64,000 nucleotides of DNA from Symbiodinium natans. Taxonomy: Eukaryota; Sar; Dinophyceae; Suessiales; Symbiodiniaceae. This document shows, one piece after another, positions 29,450 through 41,100 of the stretch. The translations under genes were made by a program, and so were the position numbers. The notes below the pieces were generated by a model. That model saw only the letters and a program-made list of their open reading frames with translations, did not search any database and had not been told where the DNA came from. The DNA lies in assembly GCA_905221605.1 (NCBI GenBank), contig CAJNDS010002244.1, forward strand, positions 384,501-448,500, read 5' to 3'. Position 1 is the stretch's first letter; every line of letters begins with the position of its first letter.

Positions 29450-29656
29450 AGGGGTTCAAGCACTCTCAGAAGTGGCGCAGGGGGGTGGGGGAGAGACTCC
29501 GTGGCATTAAGGGCTGAGGGTTGAAGGACGGCGGGCCAAGCTGCCGCTTCTTAAATGCAACTACTGTATCAGTTGCAGAGCTATGAAAGCCTGGACGATG
29601 AAACAACTAGCAAGGCAAATGCCTCCATTCCTTTACATAAAAGCGTCCCCTTTACT

Positions 29657-29740
29657 TATACGGCACTTCCCAAAATAGGGGCATACCCCCTGTACGCCAA
29701 ACAGCATAGAATCCCCTTAAGGCAGTTCCCAAACGCCGAA
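29657..29740. repeat. Family H fragment
   Basis: CGGCACTTCCCAAAATAGGG then GCATACCCCC. Related to 45,436-45,526 and to the full inverted-repeat copy at 55,575-55,689. Confidence 0.5.
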
Positions 29741-30051
29741 AAAGTTTCTGGTCTATTCACTAAATAAAGGGGGGGGGTCTTGGTGCTCGTTGGCCGCACC
29801 TTGTTTCCTGACCTTTAATTTGGCGCCACATGGCGACTGTTCCTGCAGTCGCTGGGCCAGCAACAGCAGTGCAAAACGTTGTAATACATATATATATATA
29901 TGTATAATAGTCTAGGGCTGTATTTTCAAGATGTTAGGGTTGTATTTTCAAGATGTTACAGAACAGCCAAACTCTCCAGCGCGGGCGTCCAGGAAACCCT
30001 GACTGTGAACCCGAGCCATCCAGCCAACCCTAAACGGCTGCAAAAAGGGCC

Positions 30052-30303
30052 GCGCTTACACCATTAGCCGCAAATCCAACATCCTCTACACTCAAAACGC
30101 AGAAACAACACCCACATCCCGAAACCTAAATAGCAGCTTACACTTACGAACAAAACCAAGGACGAAGGCTAAGCCCGAATCAAGTGTTAAACAACTACAA
30201 CACTCCAATCCCGGGATCTTCAACCGTAAAGCAGAAGAAGCAGCCGAGGTCTGGCATGAAGCAGGTGACATGGCTATCCGGCACGGACCGGTAGTCGACA
30301 TCA
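30052..30303 (+). CDS. Open frame of unusual composition, unknown
   Basis: About 84 codons stay open, without an internal Met until near the end, finishing with AEEAAEVWHEAGDMAIRHGP. The A/C-rich composition differs from its neighbours and lacks telomere-like words. It may be an exon, or part of a decayed inserted element. The opposite strand is also open, which weakens the case. Confidence 0.25.
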
Positions 30304-32180
30304 GGGTTTGGGGTTTAGGGTTGAGGGTTTTGAGAAGGTTTCGAGAGGGTGAAGGGATCTCCTCTCCTGCATGTCTGTTTAGGAGACGCTGAATGCTCCC
30401 ATGATGAAGGGGTACTCGGGGGGGCTGGAAAAATCCAAGGTTTCACCCCAATTAAATTATTCCCATCCCCTCATATTCAAGCAGAAGAGAGCGCCGGAGC
30501 CTGATATTTACATGGGCTTGTTTTCAAGGTTTGGTGTTCAGGAAGCCCTGAACCGCCCACGCCTCAACGCGGTGTCATTTCCAGGGTTGGTGACCCTAAA
30601 CCCTCAACCCCGACAAAGCATCTAAATTGCATCCACGTAAGCCCAGAGCTTAACCCAATCCTTCATGCTCCCCACCCCTCTCGTGAGGTTCGCTGGTTTG
30701 CAGGCATCTCGGTTGATGGGTTCTTGATCTTTGCTACTGGCTTGATCCTTCTCAGGAAGCCAACCTCAACAGTAGGCCTAGCAAGCCCGGGGAACACAAA
30801 CATCGCAAAGCCCATTGAACAAACATTGCTCCTCTATATGATGTGATTTCAGGGGTTGCCCCTACAGGGTTGGTGTCTACATGTATCCACCCTACCCTTC
30901 TGAAGCTAGCCATGATTCACCCCAAACGCTCGTAATTACCTACTTGTTGTGTCCCTAGGCATGCCACGGATTTTTGGACGCCTCTCTTCGATTCAGCTTA
31001 TGGAAAATCATGCCGAAAATCATAGCGTGGGGGGTACAAGGATTGCATCATTGCATCCAGCTACCAACCGCGTGCCTGGTCCGAACTGTTTTCACCCCCC
31101 TCCCCCCCCCCCCAACAAGGCCTGTGGGCAAGACATGGGGAGCCTCTGGTTGTTTGGCCGGTTTGGGGTTTAGGGTTAAGGGTTTAGGGCCCTCTGTACG
31201 TATGTAAGGCTCCGTATTTAGGGAACCTCGCACGTGCATGCCGACCAGCTTCGCAGGACAGCAGCAACGTCGCTTTCACCTGGGCATCTTGTCGTATGGG
31301 TCGAACATTATGCCGTGATCCACAGTCGATACTACAATTCATAAACCCTAAACTCTGAACCAACAAGAGGTATGAAGTAGGGTTTGTCTTGCTGTTACTG
31401 GTGTGTGTGTGTGTGTATCTATAGCATTCCTCATGTCAAATTACCAGCAAAAAACCTTCATCATGTGAATTTTAAGTTTTGGGTTTTTCATCTCCTTGCC
31501 AGCCCCCCAAAGCCTCCAAAGCAACGCAAGCTCTCTAACCCATGGCACCCTAAACCCCAAAGCCTAAACCCTCAACCCCTTAATTCTCCCAAGCTTCCGA
31601 GGACTTTGTCAGCTCGGAAGGCCCAACAGAGGCGCGTGTGCAACTAAAAGCGGGATGCAAATGGTGAACACGCTCTTAAACCCTAAACCCTAAACCTAAA
31701 CCCTAAACCCTAAACTCAAACCCTAAAACCCGAAGTCCCCAAGCAGCTTTCGTCAAAATCGGGCTTGGGGAGGTTTCTCCGGTGTGGGAGTTGAACCTGT
31801 CTTGCGCGCTCAGGATGCAGCGCAAAAGGCCAAAGGATTTGGGGTTTAGGGATTGAGGTCGTGGTAGCGGAGGATTCGACCGAGGATTCCTAAACCGTTA
31901 ACTGCAGGTCTGCAGGTGCCTTGGGATCAGTCAGACAATGTGGGAATTCGGTGGGTCAAGGGGATTTTCCTGGGGTTTTTCTGTTGAGGGTGGGGCGGAG
32001 GTTGGGCTTGGAACCCCTTTGCTCAACCAAACAAGCGAAAAATGGTTTGAAACCCTAAACCCTAAGCCCTTTTTTCTCCCTAAGTTGCTGACCGATTGGA
32101 TGGGCGGGGGCCCCGGGACTTTAAATCAGGTCGCTGGAGGGTGCCATTTTGCAGGGGATCCTGAACTGGGGGTTCATTGA
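30304..32180. other. Spacer, no supported gene
   Basis: Contains scattered CCCTAAA words (31,676-31,730), a GT microsatellite (31,401-31,416), a C run (31,097-31,112) and short open frames without family motifs. Confidence 0.6.
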
Positions 32181-32181
32181 A

Positions 32182-32296
32182 CCCAAAAGAGCCCCATATC
32201 CGGTAATTAAGGAAGATACCGTACATCATCATTGCTAAGGGCTCCCTATACTGTTTAAGGTATATTCCTTAATGAAGGGGTATTGGGCTCTCTGGG
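32182..32296. mobile_element. Family B element, complete copy
   Basis: CCCAAAAGAGCCCCATATCC at the left, GGGGTATTGGGCTCTCTGGG at the right. The inner TTCCTTAAT/AATTAAGGAA arms pair as well. About 115 bp. Confidence 0.8.
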
Positions 32297-32454
32297 AAGG
32301 TATACCTGCAAGGAGCCCAAATACCCAAGTGTACTTAGGAAGCTGATCTCACGAACTGCGTCTCCGGGCTCCAAGGGAATTGCCCGGTTTAGGGTTTAGG
32401 GAGAAGGGTGTTTGCAAGATGTAGCTTCTCTCACCGGCACAGGCAGTAGAGCCA

Positions 32455-32506
32455 ACCAAGAGGCCGAGAAAGGAGGGAAAGGGCAAAGGCACAGAAGCTG
32501 GCAAAG
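32455..32506 (+). CDS. K-rich exon 1
   Basis: Reads TKRPRKEGKGKGTEAGK and ends with AAAG|GTGTCC (GT donor, phase 1). Confidence 0.5.
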
Positions 32507-35123
32507 GTGTCCCGACCTGTCTTGGCATGTCTTCTTGGCTGTTGCTGCTGCTGCTGTTGGTGGTCTCGGTGGTTTCGTTGGTTTCGTTGGTTCGCTCGCT
32601 CGTTCCATGGTCACGTGCGCAGTATGCTACTGCATGAGGCCGATTTTTGAATGCCTGCAACACGAGCCAAGGCAAGGGCACCGAAGCCGGCAAGGGCAAG
32701 GGCAAAGGCTGCGTCAAGCATGTCCACGGGATCATGCCGAAGAATGTAGGGCCTTGGTCCCTTGCGTTTAGCGTTTGTGATATGACTTTCAGCATTCCGG
32801 TCATTGTTTACGTATATACATACGGTAGACTTACTTGGTTGAAGCATCTCGCCCCAACGCTTCCGCCAAAACCCCTAGCACTTAGCACATCACGCCCAGA
32901 GGCGAAGGCAAAGGTCGAGGAAAAGGCCTTGGCGCGGTCTTCGCTGCCGTGAAAGGCAAGGCGAAAGGCAAGGGAAAAGGCTTGGAGGACGGACCTAGCA
33001 ACTTGCTGGAGCGTTAGACCACGTTTTGCCCCTGAGCCCAAGTGCCTACACCCCTGAATGAATGGAGGACTCCCCCTTAAAACTTGTAACAAGGTCTGCT
33101 ATGTAGCTTCAGGTCTCTAATTCAACAACTAACCCTAAACCTTCAACCCTAAACCCTACTCTGCTCTCTGGGCAAGGCTAGGGTTTAGGGTTTAGGGTTT
33201 CGGGTTTGGGGTTTGGGGTTTAGGGTTTAGGGTTTAGGGTTTAGGGAAGATGCCTGGCGTTGATTTGGCTCCTCCTATTGGTCTCTCTGGGCGGCGTGGG
33301 CCAGGAGCTTGCATGGCTTGCAAGCATGACTTTGCAGCTTGCAGAGCCTAAGTATGCCTAAACCTATTCTAAGCTTTACCAAAACCTGTAGACCACAAAC
33401 CTTTCAGGGTTTTTTTTAACCCCTACGCAAGTTTACAAGCAAGTTTGGGGGCTCAGGGGTGTGTGGCATTCAGGGCCCCGTTGTCCGGCCGCTGAGGCAA
33501 AGGTAAGGGTAAGGCTGGCAAGGGGAAGGCCGAGGACGCCTTGGAGAAGGGCAAGGGAGCCTTGCCGTCAATGGAGCAAAAAACCGTGAGTAACGGTAGC
33601 TGTAGTACTCGTAGTATTGATATCATAGACTTGACGAGTTTGACGGCTTTTCAGAACAATGTTGGTTTGCCTCGGCAGCTTCAGGTTTTCCGATGCAAGC
33701 AGAAGCCAATCGTAAAGCTTTGAAGCCAAATGCTGTTGGGTTCTGGGATGAGGGTTGAGGGTCATGAGGTTCAAGAACAGGAGCTACAGATTTTTCTGTC
33801 AGTCTTCACAGGGTGCTTGGCTTTCAGGTGGTCACTATGAAGCCTTGCCCTCTGTAGAGGCTTACGATTTTACCTGCAAGCCCCAAACCGCAGTGGCCAT
33901 AGCAACCTCATGAGAATGGGGATCAGCCAAGGAGGCAAGGCTGGGAAAGCCAAAGGAGATGCCAAGGGCGGCAAGGGCAAGAGCCAAGGCAGGCTTTGGG
34001 CTTGTACCTTGAGTGTTTGCAGGGCTTAGAGGGCTTAGGGTCAGAGCAGAAAATCCCAAGACAGCACCGTTGTTCAAACCCCAGACGCAGAGAGGCCAGC
34101 GTGGAGGGTTCGTCCAGGAGGCCGGGCTTGGGCGACTTTGCGGTGCGGACTGGGAAGCTGTTGGCTTTCTAATTTCTAATGTGGGGGGGGGGGGGGGGGG
34201 GGTGGCTTTAGGGTTTAGGGTTTAGGGTTTAGGGTTTAGGGTCCACGGCTTGGGGTTCCAGCATAGTTTGAGTGTTGTGGGTGTCGGGCCTGAGCTCCGG
34301 CAAAGAAACCCCGACTTCGCTACTAGAATGCCCAGTGGCGACCTTATTCGCTTTGGGGGGGGAGGAGGGGGGGGGGGTTAGGTTCCCTTCTAAACCCCGC
34401 CAGTTTACAGGTGGATGTCAAGCTTAGCCCAGAAGGAAGACCCCTGTTTGCCGTGCTGGTTAACGTCATCTTGCCCCCCTAAACCCTAAACCCTAAACCC
34501 TAAACCCTATATCAGGCTTTTCATTGCTCGTTTGTGTGTGTCGGGGTTGGGGGGGCAGAGCGAGCTGACCTGCAGTGACATGGTAGTTCCGAGGAGCCTA
34601 CCGATGCCTTGCTGGCCGTGTGCGGGTGTGAGAGTCGAAACCCTACTTTGCTCCCCGAGTCAGGGGGTATATATTTTGGCCACCGCATTAGGGAGCCTAC
34701 CTGGGCATTTCTCTTCAAGATGTTGGGGTCCTCATCCTAAGGCGGCCCCGTACTATTTCGGGTACCCAACAAAGGGACCCTAGTTGTGAGAACTCACCAA
34801 TAAGTAGCCAAACCAAGAGCTCATAAAAGTAGGCAGTGGCCTGTTCCCTCTGTTTTGATAGAATAGGTTCTGATAAGCACCCGCAAGCACGCCTTGCATA
34901 TGTTCCCTTTTTTTCTGATCAGAAGCGCTCCAAGGGACAACTTACATTCCTGGCTGATTCTTAGGTTTTGGGGACCTGAGTAGTCCTTATTCCCTCTGCC
35001 GAAGACGTCGCAGACTGCTGTTCAGGTGCCCGGCGACGAGCGGCGGATTGACCCTGCAGATGGCAGGCCCAGATCCGTTCAGGAGCCTTGGCTAGGTGTA
35101 GGGGTTTGAGTTTTTGGGGGTCT

Positions 35124-35158
<35 letters not shown>

Positions 35159-38100
35159 AGAGAGAGAGAGAGAGGGCTGAGGGCTTAGGGTTTAGGATCT
35201 CGGGTTCAGCGAAAAGCGTTCCGTGTTTCGGGCTCTGGTTTAGGATTGAGGGCATTGGATGCAGGATAGCGATCTTGAGGTTCCTACTGCATTCCCTTTG
35301 CCGCGGTTGTGCGGCTTTTCATAGTTTGACGGGCATGAATTTCACCGACCTGCAGCATTTGGAGTTGTTGAGTCTTTTTACCCTAACCCCTAAACCCTAA
35401 ACCCTTGTGGAGCACTTAGCCACTTGGCGTTGTGATCCCGAGTCGACCTAGATTCCATGGAGTCATTCTCGGACCCCTTAGGATGTACCCCTCAGAAGTT
35501 CCCTTAATATACCCTAATATGGCCCTTATATTCCTTCAGAGGAATCTTTAAAAAGGCTCCCCAAACCCCCCCCAACCCAAGTGTACAACCTTAGGGGTTC
35601 GAAATTCAGTCCCATCTTTGAGGCCCTTTTCAAGATCCCTGAGGCCCATATTAGGAGCACCTTAAGGGAACCTCTTAGGGGTACATCCCTAAGGATCCGA
35701 GTATGAATGTCTTGAGCCTGGTTTCTAGGGTTTAGGGTTTAGGGTTTAGGGTTTAGGAAGATTCATCCTGAACTGGCCAGGACATGATGCACTTCTATGC
35801 AGGGCGAAGCACCAAATTGGCGCCTTGGAGTTTCCTTTGAAGTGTTCGACTTCTGCAGACATTCATGCCCGAGAGCGCAATTGTCCCTGAAGGTGTTTGT
35901 TGAATATAGCGCCTTCCCCACAAAAGACTGAGATCCCCGTAATTGTTGCTAAAAATTGGCCGGACACGTTTGCGGCAGAGGGCTTGAAGGCCACAGCCAT
36001 AAACCCTAAACCCGGGCAGAATCCTTGCCTGCTTTCAGCGAGCGCGAGAGTCGAAACCCTAAATCCCAGCCTCCCCCCCTCCCTAGTGGGCTCCGGGGGT
36101 CAACCCTAGACAGTCCGTGCTGAGTTGGGGAACTGCTTTCCCGCAGAGATGCTTTTGCTCTAGAAAATTGGAGGAGTTTGAGCCTTATAGGGTTTCTGGG
36201 GAAGCGAGTGGGCAGTCATTGTTTTGTATGGCATCGGCACTTGACTTGACAATTTTGCTGATTACAACTACGTGGGTGACTGTGGCTAAGTAGGCTCGCA
36301 TCAACGATTTTTTTGCCTGGAGGACCATCAACTGTGTAGATCTTGTACGAGCGTAGTGCGCATTGCCATCAGAATCGGTGCTGGAATCAATGTCGCATTC
36401 ACACGCGCCTGCTAAACCCTAAACCCTGCAACAGCATGCTGAAAGCTTGGCTGTGTAACCATGACCTCGCCCTCGTCCCATCTGCAATTCTTCCCCGCGC
36501 TGAGGAAATCGTGAGGTACTTCCAGAGCTGCCCGGTGGAAATGCGATCGAAAGGCCTCGGGCCAGTGTGGAGAGTTGGGGGCTGGACTGGGACAAATGAT
36601 GGGCCGAAGGTTGCAAGGAGGTTCAGGCTACTTAGAACCCTAGTTATCACTGTACTTCTAAGCCCCCTAAGTCCCCTAAGTAGGTGATAAGTAGACTTAT
36701 AACTGTGGAAAGAAGTACCCATGAACACCAGGCCTATGCAGGAGCTGCACAAAGGAGCTGTATGGGAAATGGTTGTTCAGAAGTTCATATAGGGGCCTGA
36801 ATATTTAGACACATGGTTTTGGGGGTTGTAACAGAGTTCTAAAGAGACCCTAAGGGAATACTAGTAGTAATTATTCCGAACCCGAGGTTTTGTTAACGTG
36901 CCTAGAGGCCTAGAGACCCAGGGAGAGCAATCAGGGGTCGGGCCGAAGGTTGCTTGGAGGTTCAGGGTACTTGTAACCCTAGCTATAACTGTACTTCTAA
37001 GCCCCCCCTAAGTCCCTTAAGCAGGTTATAAGTAGACTTAGAACTGTGGTTAGAAGTACCCCTGAACCTCCTAGTAGCCCTAGACCCTAAACCCTAAACC
37101 CTAAACCCTGTGGTTACAAAGTACCCATGAACCTCCAAGTGTGAGCTAGCGGCTAGCGTTCCAAGGGAACTCACCTCGAGAAGGTGGTCTCACACCTCAA
37201 CCCTAAGACTACTAAAAGAACCCCCCCCCCCCCCCACAAAAAAACAAAACTTACTACAAGGACAATATTGGGATTACTATTATTCTTTATTTTTTTGGGG
37301 TTCTTAAGAAAACAGTAGGATAGGGAGCACGCATGGAGCTGGGACAAGTTGTCAATGTTGCACGGGCTGAAGCTCCGAATGACCTCCCCTTACCACGCCA
37401 GACTGTGGTAGACTTTGATCATTTGCCCGGGTGGTGCTTTCAGGTGCGTCGCTCAAGCTCGCAGCCGCGTCTGCTTGACCTGCTGCGCGAACTGCAGTCT
37501 TACCTGGGCTCAAGCAGGACCTTACTGAGTGCCCTAGTAGTAGAGTAGGTAACCTCTAACCGGGGTAGTATAATCCCCTTATACTCCCAAAGGGTAACCT
37601 TGAATTCCCCCAGGTTACTGGACAACTAAGGGCAGGACCTTACTGAGCATTGTTTAGCTTGCGGACGAAATGAACCCTGAATTTGGGAGCATATTTGCCC
37701 TCGACCACGAGAATCACTTTTGAAGCCCATCGACTCATGGACCAGAAAGGCTTTCTTTTAGGGTTTAGGGGGACTCTAGGGTTTTTTGAACAGGGTTTAG
37801 GATTTTACGAGTGCCGTGAATCAAAAAACACCTGAACGGTACATGGGGCGGCTCCAAGTTGGAGGCCCGTTTTTATGGTCGCTTTCTTGTACAGCCTAAG
37901 TCAAAGGAACCTCCCCTCCAGCATACAGATGTAGAGGGTTTAGGGTTTAAGGTTTACGGCTTCGCGATGGAGATGTGGGCAGCCCCCGTGCGTGCTGCCG
38001 CCCGAATCAGCGGCTGGCTTTGCGGCCCTTCTCCCGACCTGGCGGTGAGAAGGCAGAACCATGGGTTGTTCCCCCTTATACTATCAGTCCTTAATAGGGG

Positions 38101-41100
38101 TTATAGCACGCCCTACTATAATCCCCATTAGGTTTAGGGCTTAGGCAGCTGCAGGTACGTTGCGGCGCAATAACCGCTGAGAGCCATACGTGTGGAATCG
38201 AGACCGGGGACGTAAGGAAACAGAGCCCCGCCCAAAGAGCCCAACACATCCTACATGCAGAATATTTATTTTACCCTACACCCGTACTTCCGTAATTCAG
38301 GGGGTATTGGGCTCCCGAAACCCTACACCCGAAACCCTAAACCACCCTGAACCCTGAACCCTGAACCCTGAACCCTGAACCCTGAACCCTGAACCCTAAG
38401 CCCTAAACCCTAAACCCTAAACCCTAAACCCTAAACCCTAAACCCTAAACTGCACTGAGCGTCGAAACTCTCCTAAGGCCCAACCTTGCGGAGCCCCATA
38501 GGGGAAGAGGGCCCCTCTCCACTCCGCTGGTGGCTTCGGTCGGCTGCTATGCAGCCGTGAAGGCCACCGCAGGGCAGCTCCTTGGAGGCTTTGGAGGGTT
38601 TGGGAGGGTTTAGGGTTTGGGGTTTGGGGTTTGGGGTTTGGGGTTTGGGGTTTAGGGTTTAGGGGTTTAGGGTTTAGGATTTTGGGTTTAGGGGTTTAGG
38701 GGTTTAGGGGTTTAGGGGTTAGGGGTCAGGGGTGGGGGCGGGTTGGCCTCCTCAACCTGGCCCGTCCCCAGAGGTCAAACTAGAGGGATGAAACACAAGA
38801 GAGAATAGCTTAGTAGCTGAGTGAGTACTTGGAGGTTCAAGGTACTTACTAACCAATTATAACTGTACTTATAGCTGTACTTATAACCATATCAGGGCAC
38901 TTAAGGGGCTTATAAGTACAGTTGTAAGTACAGTTATAATTGGTTAGTAAGTACCATGAACCTTCAAGTGCACTTTACACTTTTTGGGATAGTATAATCA
39001 CCTACAGAACTGAAAGTGTACGGGCTTAGGAATTCAGCAACTAAGGTAGTATTTTGAAAGGTGGTCTAGGTTCATGGGTAGTCAGAAGTAGGGTTGTAAG
39101 TACCCTAAATCGGGTTACAAGTAGGGCTGCCATACTGATAGTACCCCAAGTAGGGTTACAAGGAGAGCTACCATACTTGGAGTCGGGAACATCCCAAGTA
39201 GTCCTACTTAAGACTGGCGAGGGGGAAGTGGGGGTTGTTACCTTGCATGCGAGGTCTCAGACATGGCCGAGGGTTTAGGGTTTAGGGTTTAGGGTTTAGG
39301 GTTTAGGGTTTAGGGTTTAGGGCCGTTCAGGGTTTAGGGTTTAGTGTCCAGGCCCTTTGCACCCTTTGTTTCCAAGACTAAGAGCTTTCGGGGTCTACAA
39401 CCCTGAGAGCAGAAACGAATGCGTAATACAAAGGTCGGAAGAACTACTGCTAGTATTCCCTTCTGGTTCCTTTATAAATACTGGTGGTATTCCCTTATGG
39501 TCCCTTTATAAATACTACTAGTCTTCCCGTGTGGTTCCTTTATAGACATACTACAATCACCCCCCCCCAAAACCCTGTTCGAATTATGAAGGCCCCTACA
39601 TGACCCAGGAAACGGGCTGCTGCGAAGAAGCGGAAGAAGGGCCCCACACTGAAGCTGCTGAGAGAGAAGCTGAAAGAACTCGGCCCCTCGACCCCTTGGG
39701 GGGGGGGGGGGGTTTGGGGGTTTTAGGGGTTTTAGAGTTTTAGGGGTTTTTAGGGTTTCAGGGTTTCAGGGTTTGAGGGTTTTAGGGTTTAATTCTCAGG
39801 GGCCTATAGCAAGCGGCCTGTTGCATGGAAGGCAGAAAGCCCTCATTTCCGAAGCCCATGGAGCCCTGATACACTATGTAAAAACCATGGGCGTATGTTT
39901 CCCCCTCTGTCTGAGGACTTGTATTCTCCAATTCAGGGTTTAAGGGTTAATGGGGGGAGGGGGTCCGAGACTAGATGTTTATGTAGGGTCCTCCAATGAG
40001 GGATATGAATATATGCGTATGTGCATACCTTATTTAGGGAAAATGCTCATATGAAACGTTTATCAAAATTCTTGGCCCCTTGGAGTCTCAGAAAGACATG
40101 GTTAGACGATTGGCATCCTTTGAAGGAGATGAACACTAGCAGCTTTCTGTTCCGCGTTAATCTCACGGCGACAGTAGGATTTTTCGCAGCATAGGGCACA
40201 TGGTCTTGTTTTTGCGTATTTTGGTCCTCACAAGAAGGGCCGAAAATTATAAATCCTAAACGTGTTGGGGCCCCAATGTCGGCACCATATCAAAAGAATC
40301 ACCCAAAAGCCCAAAGTCCCCCTTAGTCCTCGCAGCACATGCAAGGATTGTCAACCCTGAGCCCTAGACCTTTAAATCCCAAGCCTAGACCCTACTGGCG
40401 GGTTCATGGGTAGCTATAAGTAGGGGCATATAAGAACCCCAACTAAGCCTTTTATATTGTAGTTACAATAATTATAATCCTTCCCCCTAATATTAAACGG
40501 GGAGGCTCCCCCCCCCCTTTAAAAATTCGAAACCTGTTTTTATAATTAGGGGGTGTTTTTATCGAAAACCCTCAACCTTAAGCCCTAATCCCTTAACCCT
40601 AGACCCCCAACCCTAAACCCCCTGAGGGTTTTGTTGGTGTTGAAGGATTTCTTGGAGGCCTGAACCCCCCCTAGTTCGGAATAGGGTTTTAAAGGCGGGG
40701 TTGGTTTCGGCAGGATTGTCCGGAAAGTGTTTTTTTATTATTCGGGTTGCATTTAATAAAAGGGGGAAGGGATTACCCCTGCTTAAATCTACCCATGAAG
40801 TTCCAAGTATCAGCAGGCTTGCCCAGCTCCGGGCGAAAAGCCGAGCTCCTGGAACGGCTGCGCCTGGCGGTACTGGAGGAACCTTTCGGGTCCCCCATTC
40901 TACGTAGGTCTTTTTTGCAATGTGTGACCCTAAACCCTCAACCCGAAACTCTAAACCCTAAGTGAGTTTAAGAGCACTTTATGTAAGAACATGTTTCAGA
41001 TGGTTTCGGGCCAACCTAGTTGTTGCTGTCTCAAGAAGTCCTAGTCCAAAAAAATCCCTAACCCTAAGCCTTATAAGCCCTAAGTCCTAATGGAGGGTTC

